Source: Acorus gramineus
Lineage: Eukaryota; Streptophyta; Magnoliopsida; Acorales; Acoraceae
Direction of reading: 5' to 3'
NCBI GenBank assembly: GCA_030737835.1
Contig: CM060857.1
Location: 13,403,496 to 13,467,495 of the forward strand
Length of the DNA stretch: 64,000 bases
Both the position numbers and the translations under genes were made by a program. The notes beneath the pieces are model-generated. The model was not told where the DNA came from, did no database searches, and worked only from the letters and a program-made list of their open reading frames with translations. Shown here piece by piece: positions 1 through 12,312 of the stretch. The number at the start of each line of letters is the position of its first letter. Position 1 is the first letter of the stretch.

Positions 1-446
1 GTACGGCTTATTAGTTTATGAGGGGTATTTTTACAATCAGGATTCTAACAGAGGTATTTCTGCAAATGGGGATCCTAACAGGGGTATATATGCAAAAAAC
101 CTAAAAATTTATCTCATATAACAGTCTCACACAGATTTCAAAAACCGTCACATCTATCAAATCAATCATTTATTTCTCACAATATTCTTAAGGGTATAGT
201 TGTCATTTAAAAAGTCATAAACTCTTATTCATCCCTCATTAATCATTTATCATCACTTTATCTAAGATGAACTAAACAACAAAAAAATCATTTTTACGTT
301 TTTCAATGAGAATAACAGAAAATGCAACCAAACAAAAAATTTCTTATTCAGTCTGAATTGTTATCTATTCTAGTATAGCTATCAGGAGCGAATAACTCAA
401 TGTCACACCCCATACGGCGGGCGATAGAGAATATAATCCACCTTAA

Positions 447-1252
447 CCCCCCGTTTGGATTGAGTAATTGAATTATTCTGCATAAATAACTATACCAGTA
501 TGGATAACAATTCTACAGGAATAAGAGATTTTCTGTTTGGTTGTGTTTTTTATTATTCTCATTGAAAAACGTAAGAATAAGAGTGGGGTTGTTTGGTTGA
601 TAAAGAATAAAATATAAATAAAGTGTAAAAAAATTGATTTGACATGTGGATCCTTTGATGTATAAGAGATATTGATAGGTGATTTGACGTGATAATGTGT
701 AAAAAGTTAATTTGACATGTGGGCCCATGAGAATAAATAAACTGAGTATAGCTTATCCTAAGGGTTACTTAAGGGTCCGTTTGGAAACACAGATTGAAAA
801 GTAGCTTTTGGAATAAAGCTGCTTTTTAAGATGATTTTAGACCTTGACTTTTTTAGGATGCTTTTTTTAAAATCAGGAATCAATATTTGAAAGGAGTTTA
901 ATGTTTGGCAGAGAAAGTTGTTTTTCAATTCAAAAAATCAATTTCGACCAAAAAGCGTTGTTTTTGAGCTTTTTAAAACACAGATTTCGAGGGAAAAATT
1001 AAAAGGAATCCAGCTTCTGATTCTGCAAAAAGCTGCCCCGTTTGGCTGCACGATTTTAACTTTTCAGCTTTTCAAAAAGCAAAAGCACGTCCAAACGCGC
1101 AACCAAACAGGGCCTTAGAATTGTTATACTCTCTTATACTCGTTTAAACTGACTTAGTAATACCAAGTTATAGTCTGCAAACAAACAGTCATTTTCTCTA
1201 TCCATTGTTATACCACCCTTATCCGAGCTTAAACCGTTATCCAAATAGGGGC
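447..1252. mobile_element. Tourist/PIF-Harbinger-like MITE with another nested inside
   Basis: The left end CCCCCCGTTTGGATTGAG and the inverted right end (read on the other strand GCCCCTATTTGGATAACGG) form terminal inverted repeats. TAA flanks both sides (444-446 and 1253-1255), the 3-bp target duplication expected of PIF/Harbinger MITEs. A second element (772-1114) is inserted inside. Confidence 0.55.
772..1114. mobile_element. nested Tourist-like MITE (GTTTGG family)
   Basis: It begins AGGGTCCGTTTGG and ends CCAAACAGGGCC, giving inverted termini, with TTA on both sides (769-771, 1115-1117). The same sequence recurs at 61054-61734, confirming a dispersed repeat family. Confidence 0.65.
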
Positions 1253-1255
1253 TAA

Positions 1256-3248
1256 ACGAATAAGGAATAATTACACTAGAATAAGTCAAGAATAGGGGGG
1301 AGAGTCACATCAAAGTCGGGGTAATGCTTATTTTGAGATTTGCAGCCTCGGACCAAGCTTCTAACAGATTATAAACGTTCGAGGAAGAGAGTCCAACTTC
1401 TTTCGGCCCATATGAAAAGAAGAAGATTCACTCTCAACAGTGGGTAAGTCTCAATGCAATTCCACAGAATACACACCAACTGATCAATGTTGTTAATGGC
1501 TCGGAGCATGAAGTGTAGATCATGTGGATATCCACACTTTACTCTCACAAAGATCAAAGTAGTTTAGTAGTTTGTGTTTTTTTGCATCTGTATCTGACAA
1601 TACTTGTCATTGACTATTGAATCTTAATTGGATTTGGTAGAAGAATAGAGCCAAACAATCACAGACCACCAAAGCTAATTTCAGTCACAAACAACTTCAG
1701 AGGAACAAGATATCCATCCCTCTTTTTTATTTCTTGTCAAAAGAAACCAGTCCACCACCACCTCCACCTCCACCTCCACATGACCAAGAAGAGAAGTAGA
1801 ACACCACAAGCTCCATAGCACGTCTCCTCCCTTTCTCAATATGTTTAATTGATTCAATAATTAAAAAGCACAGAGAAGATATACAAAATTGAGAATTCAC
1901 AGCAGACATGATCAACTTTATCACTAATACTGAATCTCCTGCTGAAGACTCTGTTACTCTCTATTGATATCACCATATCACTCAAGATCCACAGAAGTCA
2001 TCTACGCCAGATAACACTAACCCTCTGGAAAAAAAGATTATATAATATACAAATTATAAACTAAATGGACCAATAAATAATATTACACAGCTCACCTAAT
2101 GAATAACAGAGGCACTGCAGGTTGTTCATGACATACAAAGTGAATCGAATTCATAAAAATATATAGAGTTATAATGATTGGATTGGATACCATTGAAAGT
2201 TCATGGGAATTGTAACTGTCTAGAGGCATACAAATACGAACAATATCAGTATTTGAATAAATTAGTAATAGCATATCAGAATAATATCAGTATTTGAACA
2301 AATGAGTAATAACATATCAGAATATTCATATACACAGATATAAAATACACAAGCAAGTCAACAAAAATAAGTCAATAGACATGTCTAGGAGTTTCAAAGA
2401 TAAGATAGCAAGATATATGTTATGCGGCTCAATGCGTCCAAGGAATCAAGCAATTAAAACATATAGGATAATTTTTTCTCATAATAAAGATTTCTAGAAC
2501 CAGGTACAAGTTTAAAATCTAGTGAAAGTGAAATCAATAGAATGATGGACCAGAGCAAAAGTTGCTGGCTTAGGCATCACCTTAGGATCATATAAATAAA
2601 AAAAATCAGAATCCAAGGTCAAGAAAGTAATTTAAAGACCAATAAAATATGAGCTTTTGATTCGACTATCTAAGACATAAGATGGCATTAGGGTTAGAAA
2701 GTAGGGACTAATATTATGAGACTTATACATACTGGTACTGAACTAACCTATTTAGAATAAATTAGTTATGAAATCTAGAATTTCAAATCAACTCCTACAA
2801 CAAAAAACATGAATCAGAGAAGAACTGAGTATAACTTTCAATATATAACTCCAATATGCTTGATTAAAAAAGCCATAAAAAAAACACTCAAAGATCTAAA
2901 GTTTTCATTCTTATGCAAAAAATCATTTCAGAGACCAAAAATATCAAAACCATAACCATCCAAAATTTACAGTGTTTAGTCCCATTCAAATTATGATCTT
3001 AAACATTACCAATCAAATTGGGAATCTAAGAATTTAACAAAGACGTTTGGCACTATAAAAGCTTAATTAGAACTCCAAGGATATTTTACAGTACATCTAA
3101 TTTAAATTAAACAAAAAAATAAACTATGGATCATCATATTATTGATGTAATATTGAAAGCCACTGCATCACTACTCAAATTATTCAGTAAAAGCAACAAT
3201 ATATTGGAAGGTTGGCCCCATATAGTCTAAACAACGTCCACCAGACTC
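1256..3248. other. intergenic, no supportable gene
   Basis: AT-rich DNA. A short (CCACCT)n-like tract lies at about 1745-1782. The only frames are short ones without family resemblance. I see no coding signal. Confidence 0.5.
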
Positions 3249-3334
3249 TTAGACCACAACAGCAGGTGGAAAGTCCTCAGGCAGGTCCACAGAAATACCA
3301 AGCCAGACAGGTCCCCCCATTCTATGGTCCACAT
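3249..3334 (-). other. possible orphan terminal exon of an unidentified gene
   Basis: On the minus strand an acceptor-like AATAG at 3335 is followed by an open frame reading DVDHRMGGPVWLGISVDL, then PEDFPPAVVV and a stop at 3249-3251. The first codon would be split with an upstream exon. The composition looks coding and is more GC-rich than its surroundings. I found no convincing partner exon between here and PHT1, so it may be a relic or a chance frame. Confidence 0.25.
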
Positions 3335-4156
3335 CTATTGCAGTTAACAAACCATAGCTAGCTCATTGAGACTAAAAACAGATGACAAATGCTATTTAAA
3401 AATCTACATCTGTCTGGATTATATTATAGGTGCTGACACACACCGATTTAACCTAGTGTATACTAGTTTTTTACTAGCATATAAATTTCTTTTTCTTACA
3501 AAAAAGTATTAGATGTGTATACATTACAAAAATCAAAACATGTTAGACTGCAAATGAGATTACAGAAATCAAAACATGTTAGAGACCTGCAAATGAGATT
3601 GCAATGGGCCTGTCCCTATCATTATCCAGATATTGTACTCAATAGAAAACAATGATGGACAAAATGAACAAGATCGCTCTAAATAATATTTCAAGTGGGA
3701 TAATATACAAACAAATAATGAGTCTACCTAAAGAGTCAAACCCAAGACAGGAGTCAGAGACTCAAAGAACTTCCCAATCAACAACCAACCAACCACGGAT
3801 TAAAAAACAAACAACCAAACAAATACAGGATTATAATAGTACTATCGTGAAACATAAGAGTTTGTTAGGTGAACAATAAACAACTGCGGAACAGAGATTC
3901 AATCACAACTTCGATTCGGTCCTGCAAGGCCTGACTCCTGAAAGCTATATGCAATTGCAACCCAAAACACAGAAAGCTGATAGCATAACACACAGAACTT
4001 CATCAACTAAAAACTATTAAGAGAGATTTCAAATATCAACAACACTTGGAACTTCATTAACCAGAAATCTGATAGCATAATATGCAGAATAGCTTATGTC
4101 ACTACCCAAATGGGGCTAAAGAAACACCAAAACAACACATCAAACAAGAAGTGATG

Positions 4157-5767
4157 TTAAACAGGGACCGTCCTAGCATAACTCGGCTCACTTGAGACCA
4201 CCTCGATCTCCCCCTCTTCGTTCTCCCCCGACATCTCCTCCAGCGACTTCCCCTTTGACTCCGGCACAAGCAGCGTGAACAGGAATCCCAAAGCATTGAC
4301 GGCCGCCAGCACGAACAGAGAGTTCCTCACCCCAATCCCCGCCGGGTACCCATGATCCGTCTTACTCTTGTCCTGGTTCTGCGCAGCGTAAAGGAACCCA
4401 AATGCGCCAATGATCGCCCCCGCCTTCCCCGACGCCGCGGATATCCCGTGGCAGGTGGACCTCAGCCTCGCAGGGAATATCTCAGCCGGCACGATGAATG
4501 TAGTACTGTTTGGCCCGAAGTTGGCGAAAAAGAAGGTGAAAGCATACATCACCAGAAACCCAATGTGGTTCTCCGTCCAGTGGTGGTAGGGGAAGGCGAG
4601 CCCGAGCATGAACACCGTCATGAAGAAGAACCCCATCAGCTGTATCTTGAACCGCCCGACGATATCGATCAACCCGACGGTGAACCAGTACCCAGGCACA
4701 GTCCCGCAGAGCGCGATGAGGGTCTGGGCCCTGGCGATGCGGAACACCTCCTCGATCGCGCTCATGGTCTCGGGCTTGGGTATCCACCCGATCGCACCGA
4801 AGATGTCCTTCTGGAAAAGGTTCTGGCTGTAGAACGCAATGTCGAGGAGGAACCAAGTGGAGGCCGTGCCGAGCAAGTGGACCCCGTGTCGGCGCATGAA
4901 CTCGTGCGAGAAGAGCCCAAAACTGTTGGCCTCCGACTTGGTGAGCGCCTCAACCTTCTCCTGCTCCGCCTCGATCTCCACCTGGAGCACCTTCGCCATG
5001 TCAGAGGCCGCCTGTTTCGCGTTCTTCGCGACGAGGGCAGTGTAACGCGCGGTCTCGGGCATCTTCATCCGCGAGTAGTACGTCATGGCCGCGGGGAGCG
5101 CCCCGAACATGAGGATGAGCCTCCACACGTAGTCGGCCTGGGGGACCGTCGACGCGATGGGGTCGACCGAGTACGGTGGGGCCTTGTAATGCGATTTGAA
5201 GGCCACCGACACGATGATCGCGACCATCCCACCTGTGAGGATGCCGAAGCCCTGCATGGCGAAGACGGCGGCGATGAAGGCCCCGCGCGTCTTCTTGTTG
5301 GCGTACTCGGACATGATGGTGGCGGAGAGTGGGTAGTCGCCGCCGATGCCGAAGCCAAGCCAGAAGCGGAAGAAGCAGAGGGTGGCTATGACGCTCGTAG
5401 GGGACTTGCCGAAGGAGAGACCGGACGCCACGGAGCAGATGACCATGAGCATGAGAGTCATGCCGTAGACGCGCTTGCGGCCCATCTTGTCGCCGAGCCA
5501 CCCGAAGAAGAGCTGGCCAGCGAGGGTGCCGCAGAAGGCAACGCCGGTGACGGCGGCGGAGACGTTGGGGGGGAGGTTCCCGGGTTTGGGGCTGCCGTCG
5601 ACGTGGTAGTAGATGCGGCCGAGGAGTTTTGTGACGAGGGAGATGCAGAAGAGGTCGTAAGCGTCGGTGAAGAAACCCATGCCGGCGATAACGATGGCCG
5701 TGAAATGGTACCATTGGGTCTTCGCGACGTCGAGTGCGTTCAGCACCTGAAGCTGATCGTTCGGCAT
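4157..5767 (-). CDS. PHT1: PHT1-family high-affinity phosphate:H+ symporter
   Basis: A complete uninterrupted 536-residue frame, the usual PHT1 length. PHT1 proteins are plasma-membrane H+/phosphate symporters of the major facilitator superfamily, used for root phosphate uptake and internal redistribution. Seen here: an N-terminal FFTDAYDLF motif (residues 32-40), the first MFS loop GDKMGRKR (92-99), the PHT1 signature [13 protein letters not shown] (142-154), a long charged central loop (about 240-295), WFLLDIAFY (305-313) carrying the conserved transport Asp, and [15 protein letters not shown] (427-441). Twelve hydrophobic segments fall in a 6+6 pattern. The acidic Ser-rich tail (510-536) is where family members are phosphorylated. 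The start is the first ATG after a splice acceptor. The coding sequence is strongly GC-rich against AT-rich flanks, which also creates long antisense shadow frames. The paralogue number within PHT1 cannot be assigned by eye. Confidence 0.96.
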   Translation of the reverse strand: MPNDQLQVLNALDVAKTQWYHFTAIVIAGMGFFTDAYDLFCISLVTKLLGRIYYHVDGSPKPGNLPPNVSAAVTGVAFCGTLAGQLFFGWLGDKMGRKRVYGMTLMLMVICSVASGLSFGKSPTSVIATLCFFRFWLGFGIGGDYPLSATIMSEYANKKTRGAFIAAVFAMQGFGILTGGMVAIIVSVAFKSHYKAPPYSVDPIASTVPQADYVWRLILMFGALPAAMTYYSRMKMPETARYTALVAKNAKQAASDMAKVLQVEIEAEQEKVEALTKSEANSFGLFSHEFMRRHGVHLLGTASTWFLLDIAFYSQNLFQKDIFGAIGWIPKPETMSAIEEVFRIARAQTLIALCGTVPGYWFTVGLIDIVGRFKIQLMGFFFMTVFMLGLAFPYHHWTENHIGFLVMYAFTFFFANFGPNSTTFIVPAEIFPARLRSTCHGISAASGKAGAIIGAFGFLYAAQNQDKSKTDHGYPAGIGVRNSLFVLAAVNALGFLFTLLVPESKGKSLEEMSGENEEGEIEVVSSEPSYARTVPV

Positions 5768-5780
5768 TGTTATCTGAGCT

Positions 5781-6342
5781 CTGTAAAGAAAATCGAGAGA
5801 TCAAACCTTCATACACCCCGTTCTTCAAAGAGAAATTTGTTAATCTTTGCATAATAGGTTAATATATTATATTTGATTGTTGGACTTCACAATTATTAAA
5901 AAAAAAGCGTACATTGGAAGATCTGGCAATCAATATAATAACAATGTGAAACTTGAACATTAAAAAAATTGCTTTGAATATTCCGAGAACAGATTAACCA
6001 AAATTAAAAAAAAAATCCAACAAATCGGGAAGGATTAATAAAAAAAAAGACAAATGAAAGATCAAAGAAAAAGCCAAACGACACCGCAATATTAAAATTG
6101 GCGGAAAACGGTCCCACGTGATGACGATATTTGATACGAAGAGAATAAAAGAGAGACCTTTGCAGGTGGCGTTTAAGGTTTTATATGATTCTTAAAAAGA
6201 ACAGGACAAAAAATTACAAAAAGGGCTCCATAGTTGCAGGAACCCAATAAAAAAAAAAACAAAATTCTAGATCTTTCTCCACTCAAATCTTTTAAAATGA
6301 AATCAACAACATTCCAAGATGAACAACAACAAATCACATTAC
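5781..6342 (-). other. 5'UTR intron of the PHT1 gene
   Basis: On the minus strand a donor (CAG then GTAATG, intron from 6342) and a polypyrimidine acceptor (TTCTTTACAG, ending 5781) delimit a 562-base intron. It ends 13 bases before the ATG. PHT1 genes commonly carry an intron in the 5' leader. The sites were read directly; use of the intron is inferred. Confidence 0.75.
5976..5983 (-). promoter_or_regulatory. second P1BS-like element inside the PHT1 leader intron
   Basis: GAATATTC also fits GNATATNC. It lies in the 5'UTR intron. The motif is AT-rich and can occur by chance, so this site is weaker than the promoter-proximal one. Confidence 0.4.
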
Positions 6343-6480
6343 CTGATCGAAGGAAAACGAAGAGTCCCTTCTCTCTTTCTTCGAATCCCTCTCACGATTT
6401 ACGATCCTTGAGAGAGAGAGAATAGAACAGAAGAGAAGACGTGGAGTTGAACGAGCGAGTCGAGGAGAAGGGGAGGCCCT

Positions 6481-6487
6481 GTTTATA
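6481..6487 (-). promoter_or_regulatory. TATA box of the PHT1 promoter
   Basis: TATAAAC on the minus strand, about 140 bases upstream of the 5'UTR intron donor, so transcription should start near 6450. It sits in a locally GC-rich stretch before the first exon. Confidence 0.65.
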
Positions 6488-6517
6488 AGGGCGAGCGATT
6501 AAACGGGATCTCTAACG

Positions 6518-6525
6518 GAATATGC
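6518..6525 (-). promoter_or_regulatory. P1BS (PHR1-binding) element upstream of PHT1
   Basis: GAATATGC matches the palindromic P1BS consensus GNATATNC bound by PHR1-type MYB-CC factors under phosphate starvation. It lies about 30 bases upstream of the TATA box, a position compatible with direct control of PHT1. Confidence 0.65.
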
Positions 6526-6559
6526 TCTCTTTTTTATTTTTTGATTGTCAACGCTGGCA

Positions 6560-7530
6560 CTCCGTCACGGATTTGGTTCCGTTTGTCCACGTGGACGGAG
6601 GTGGTGTATTTATTTAGATTTTAATTAATGAGAAGAAAAAAAATTCCCTGGTAATATTCCGGGTTTAGCTGTTTATTTTGGAAATAGTTGTCATTTGTTA
6701 TTGGATTCTAATAATAGCGTTAACTGAAATAAGAATTTGTTTAAAATTAAATCACCTTAGCCAGGTTACTTTCTGAAGACAGATTATATTAGGCATTTGA
6801 ATTATTTTTTATATCTATATCTATGATAACGAATTATATTAGATTTTTTCAATTTTTGTTATGTTTGACAATTCAAAATTTTAATTTAGTTTTTATCCTT
6901 AAATTTTAATGATCTAACATCTTTATTGAATTTTAATTTTATATTATTTGAAAAATTAAATATACATATTTTAAAACTGCTTAACTCGTATCATTATCTA
7001 CTTCGAAATTTCAATATCACTGTATTTAAAATATAATATTAGATATTCACCAAAAAATTATTTCCACAAAGTCCTTAAATTACAAAATTTAATTTTATAG
7101 AAAACGTGGTTATAATACATATGAACATGATTTAACTAATTTGTTTAGATTAATAGATATCATAAATGAAATGATCCTATATATACTTTCATTTAAACTT
7201 TTCGGGGATTATTTTTTAATTTTAAATTTTTCTTTCTTTTAAAAATTCATAACAAACTCAGAGTATTTAGTTGGGATACGTTTTTTTATTTAAATATAAA
7301 TCATTATTTGTTTATATATAATATAAAATGTTATACCACAAGTTTTAGTACTATAAACTAGTGTGGATATTAAATATGATAAAATTTTAACATTAATAAA
7401 AACAGACGCCAGATTTTTAGTACTAAAAACAGAGTTTAGTCCCCTATGGGCAACCCTGATAAAGTCCAAACTAATCTTATCTCGAATTTAAATTGATGTT
7501 TCTTACATAGATAATGTTACATAAAGCCTT
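6560..7530. other. AT-rich intergenic region upstream of PHT1
   Basis: No gene, tRNA or clear transposon boundary was seen. Any distal PHT1 promoter elements would lie here. Confidence 0.45.
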
Positions 7531-7534
7531 TTTT

Positions 7535-7790
7535 TTTTAGCACTAATCGAGTCCACATATATTTTGAAATTTTAAAAAATACATAAGCATCGGCTACATG
7601 CTTTTTATAAAAAAATAAAACATATATTCAAATGAATTGCTTGGGTGCATTTATAGAGAATATGAAAAATTTCTTTCGAGACATTAATTAATGTGAGTAT
7701 ATAATTCAGTGATTTTTCTATTGATGCATATAAAATTGAAATTGAAGCTGAAAAAAAAACTGTACATGTGGAACAACACTCTTCTTATAG
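7535..7790. mobile_element. MITE family M3 copy
   Basis: A roughly 250-base AT-rich unit running from an AGTCCACA-type start to an AACTGTACATG...ACAACACTCTT end. It shares its internal order (TTAATGTGAGTA, then GAAATTGAAGCTG-like) with copies near 41.0, 44.3, 46.9, 49.1 and 58.4 kb. Boundaries are approximate. Confidence 0.5.
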
Positions 7791-8104
7791 TATACCAAAT
7801 AAATTTATATGTTATTTTAGGTTAATATTGCAAGAGTGATTAGATTATTAGTTATTAGAAATCATATCAATTTCAATTTTATACATGTCATCCTCTTGGG
7901 GTCAAATCAGTTATTTTTTAACAAAGAGTGCGGTCTGTTTTTTTAGCCCCGTAAGCCTGGTTTGGTATGGGGATAAGAAGTTGGGATAAGAAAAAAATTG
8001 GATTAAATCACTTGTTATCCCATATGGTCAGTTGCAGAGCCACCAAGGGACGAGGGGGGGGGGGGGCATGTTGCCCCCCGTTATTTATTTATTTTTTGTT
8101 GGAG

Positions 8105-8385
8105 AATGTTATGTCCTGTCCCAATTACAACCCTAATTACAGTTCACATCAGTTTTCTTTTTTTTAAAAAATCATATACTCTCCAATTGAAGTGTAAACA
8201 GTTATATGAAATGAAATATATACTGAGATACACTGGTGTATTTTTTTCGCGTTAAAAAAATGATAATTGTTTTGCGCTATACACTATGATAGATTCTCAT
8301 ACACCAGTATATACTATATTATCATAATGTATAGGGCTGCAAAATGGACTAAGTGTATCAACGCTCTTTTTTTTATTTCTAAGAT
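8105..8385. mobile_element. MITE family M2 copy nested in the hAT element
   Basis: Shares a start of the type CCCAATTACAACCCTAATTA, a middle GAAATATATACTGAGATACA and an end GACTAAGTGTATCAACGCTC with the copy at 52837-53108. Its position makes a three-layer nest: M2 in hAT in Tourist. Confidence 0.6.
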
Positions 8386-9029
8386 CTTTTTTTTTAGAGC
8401 TCATAACATATAGGCCATAGATCATAAGCACTACAACTCAAGAGCAATAACAATAACCTATTTTTTATGTATCTAGAAAATCAGAAAATCAAGGAACCCC
8501 CCCCCCCCCTTTATGAAGATGAAAACTCTATAAAATCTCTTAATCACAATAAAAATTCATACAAGCTCTCCATTTATTTTATTAACCACTGCACGAATAA
8601 ACTGATGATGAAGATGATGGAAAGAGTGTGAGACCCTCCCAATATCACCAAAACCCAACAATTCAACACCGAATAAAGTAAATAAATGATTCGTTGATAC
8701 ACTAACATATAAAGAAAATTCAAGATATGAATAAGCACCTTAAATACAAGCACTAGGTATCTGATTTATTCAGTGAGATTGTTGGATTGATAATGATAAA
8801 TCATTCAACATTTTCAGAATATGAAAACTCCTCAAGGTCAAATTTAAATGTATGCATTGCTTATTAGATTTACGTTTAAATTTTTTTTGTGAATCTTCAA
8901 TATGAAATTAGACATATTGCTTTAAAATATGACAATTATCTTTTAGAATTACTCAGTGATATATTTCATATGAATATCTTCATTTCATTTTATACATATT
9001 CATTTTTTAATCTATGCTATTGAAATTAA

Positions 9030-9031
<2 letters not shown>

Positions 9032-9075
<44 letters not shown>
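9032..9075. repeat. (TA)n microsatellite
   Basis: About 44 bases of uninterrupted alternating A and T. Confidence 0.9.
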
Positions 9076-9077
<2 letters not shown>

Positions 9078-9564
9078 GATTTAACTTTAGAAAATATTTA
9101 CATGAGTTACATTAGGCACCCACTTTATAAAAATCTTGACTCCTCCACTGCATATGGTATATATAAAAAAAAGGATAAAGTATGGACAATTGTTCACATT
9201 TTGAGATAAAAAATGGTGATAGTTTGTTTTAGGTAAAAGATGGAATAAATTTTGTCCCAATTTTTTTATCCCTTTTTTGTAAAATTGGGATAACATTTAT
9301 GACTACCTTTCCAAAAAAAAAAAAAAATGTGTTACACTAAACAAAATTAACGCCTCATTAATAGGAGGGTAGATTTGGTATTTTTAAAAAAAATTGAAGC
9401 TATCTCATATTTGATCCAAAAGCAAGATTGAGGATAAGAACACAAAAAATGAGGATAATAAAAAGCATTAACAAATGTAAATCTGGATAAAAATAGTTGA
9501 TTTTTTTATCTTTATAAATTATGCTAACTTATCTTAAAAATTTATTTATTTACCAAACTAGGCC

Positions 9565-11570
9565 ATAAGGTTTTACCATAGTATATAATATAAAATAAAA
9601 AAGAAAAATATATTATTGCATCTCAGTATATACTTCACTTTATATAACAAAAATCTACTTCAATAGAACGATATATAATTTAAAATAAAAAATAGTATGA
9701 ATTGTAAATGGGACTGCACAAGGGGTTGGACATATAAGACAAAATAATGTACTAGTATTATAATAGAAAATAATTTGTGATATTGGACAATGTAAGAGGG
9801 TGATTTCCCTTGGAGAAAACGTTATAATAGATGTGATATTTTTTTTTCCTTGTGACATTATAACACAAATACTTTCTGTTCAAATTCATTAATGAAATAT
9901 ATATTTTGTTAGATGAAATATATAATTTTATTATTTATAAAAATAGATATAAAAATTTCATTAAAACATTTTTTTTATGAGTGTTAAAATTGAGAATACC
10001 TTTAAAAATCAAACCACGTGAGACATGTAAAGCTGCATGTAATCCCTAGCATTATCTATTTTCGTCTCTAAGTCTTGGAGTAAAGCAATTGATATAAAAG
10101 TGAGTGAAGTAAAGGTACACAGAGAAGATCATTAGTCTTTTAAGTAATCCCTTTCTACTAGCATATTCATATTATCCTGTTGGCAAATTATTTCTATGAT
10201 TCCATTTAAGAAAATATTAGAGACAATAATTCATGCAACCTTTATTTTTCCGTAAGATAGTATATATTAAGTTAGATCAACATATATTTAGGTAGGATAG
10301 TATTCAATTTAAGTATAAATTTTATTTTCTCCATAAATATATACTTCACTAGATATACATACATTTCTTTTAAAAAATTTAAAACATAACTAGTAATGAT
10401 TACAAAAAGATCAAATGTTAAAGTGTCATATCAATATTTTATACCTTAACTACACCCTCATTTATTACATCCCTATTTAGTTGTTGTTGTTCAAATGAAC
10501 TAACTAGATAAACTAACAAAAAATAATAGTGGGCGCGCCTCTCTACTCATTCAACCTTTCAAATATTTTTTTTTTAATTATTTAATAAGAACAATCAGGT
10601 AAGTCCCACATCTGGATAGCTAAAACACTAGCCACAGTTAGCTTGAAAGATAACATTTGATAGGTGAGGCTCACATTTAGTTTCCTCTTAACATCTCTAT
10701 TGGAAAAATATCTTTACATGTTATGTAACATTTTAACACTAACACGATGGTTAACATATTCATGTGAGAACTCTTAAGTCAAAGAGTTATGATCAAAGAG
10801 CATATTAAAAAAAAATTTAGATATGAAAAAATAGATAGTATTTTTAAATTGAATAACATAAATATAATGTTACACACAAACTGTATGTATAACTCTTCTT
10901 CATTAAACAAACAATGCATAGTAGTGTTTTAGAGAAGGTTCCCTGTCTCTCAAACAAAACTGCGTAAAGTTCATTAATATATCTGGCTGGAATTTCTGTC
11001 ACGATTGCTGATGGAGAATAACGCCGCACTTGTTACTGGATTCGTGTTCTTTTCCTTCTTTTGGTTGTGAAAGGTTTTATAAGCAATAAAGAAAAAGGTC
11101 TACCATATGAATACAGAACATCTATTAAATGAGTGCCAGCCAAATGTAGGGTCCTGTGGTATCAGCTGACTTGAAGGACACTGGGTTAGATAAAATTGGG
11201 CAGCCAAACGTATTAATATGAAAAAATTAAAATTTTTGATGTATGATTCGTGTTCATATGAATACCACACGTCTATATTAATTAGGAAATTTTTTCATAT
11301 TAATATGTAATGATGAGTTTAGTGCATATTTTGATGTATGATACGTGTCCATTAAAGAATTAAAAATCTTTTATTAATTAAAAAATTATTAATAAAATTC
11401 TCATTGATACACTTTAATACGTGTAATCCATTCAAACACGTACTAAACAGAATTTCATCAGTACATACTGATATGAAAATTTTATGGGGATTTTATTTAT
11501 TTTAATTGATTTCCAAATAAATCATGAATTTTTTATATTTTTTCATTCATTTTATCTCTCATCATTTTTT
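9565..11570. other. AT-rich intergenic region with MITE fragments
   Basis: An inverted M2-family fragment lies at about 9565-9735. The stretch at about 10930-11190 recurs in diverged form at about 16430-16620, part of an old local duplication. No supportable gene. Confidence 0.45.
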
Positions 11571-12312
11571 TTAAGGTTTTGTTAACGAGTGCGCTCAGAG
11601 CACTGGTTAACCCATATTAATTGCTCACTTTTTAAGGGTTAACGAAAATGAAAGATTTTTTAAAATAACAACAACACCCCTAATAAATTCACCACATTTT
11701 CTTCACCCAATTTTTCCCTCCCTCATACAATGTTTTAAAAAAAAAATGTTACAAGCATAAATAAAATATTTTTAGGAAAAATGTCCTATATATGTAAAAA
11801 AAAAAATGTATGTATACCAATCAGTTGAACAATATTTTTTTTTGTATATAAAGTTAATTTTTTTATATATTATTTATGAGTAACAAGATATTACAACGCT
11901 TACAATAGAGAAAGATAGACATACCAAAAATATAAAATTGTTTCATCAGTGTTTTATTGAAGAAATTGGATTCAGACCCAATTTGAAGTCACTTTTTTTC
12001 CTAAATCTTTTGTAACCTCTTTCTTCATTTTTTTAACATTATTTGATGGAACACCATCTTCTCTCTCCAGACATGTGGTGGCCCATTTGGTTTAGAAGTT
12101 TGAGGACACTCAACAAAATCTTGTGGCAAAGGAAAGCAAGTGGAGGGAAAAAATAAAGTATGGGAGAGAAAAAAAAAAATGGTGAATTTATTATGGGTGT
12201 TGTTGATATTTAAAAAAAAATTCACTTTTTATATTCATATCATAATTAATTTATTGGATTACCTAAAAAGATAATAATAAATGTGGGTTAATAAGTGCTC
12301 TCAACAAAATCC
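11571..12312. mobile_element. MULE-like MITE with long inverted repeats
   Basis: The left arm (GGTTTTGTTAACGAGTGCG, later ACAACAACACCCCTAATAAA) is matched in inverse order at the right end (TTTATTATGGGTGTTGTTG, later AAGTGCTCTCAACAAAATCC). This gives arms of roughly 100-150 bases around an AT-rich centre. No target duplication could be fixed. Confidence 0.55.

Larger units (their letters stand above)
8029..9150. mobile_element. non-autonomous hAT element with perfect 8-bp TSD
   Basis: The element starts CAGTTGCAGAGCC and ends CTCCTCCACTG, imperfect inverted termini of hAT type. The 8-bp duplication CATATGGT is identical on both sides (8021-8028 and 9151-9158). It holds a 13-G tract (8054-8066), a 13-C tract (8497-8509), a long (TA)n tract and a further MITE, but no transposase frame. 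Confidence 0.75.
7955..9563. mobile_element. Tourist-like element split by a hAT insertion
   Basis: The left end GCCTGGTTTGGTATGGGG after TAA and the right end TACCAAACTAGGC are inverted repeats. Removing the 8029-9150 insertion leaves a MITE of about 490 bases. Its internal sequence (GATAAAG..ATGGACAATTGT, then AACATTTATGAC) recurs at about 12.75-15.22 kb, interrupted there by a MULE. The right TAA is offset by two bases, so the exact boundary is uncertain. Confidence 0.5.

Noticed and set aside
4352..5854. A 500-codon open frame on the plus strand, and several shorter ones on both strands
   Set aside because: Antisense and off-frame shadows of the GC-rich PHT1 coding sequence; no domain resemblance, and the composition is Arg/Glu/Gly/His-rich as expected of a complement frame.
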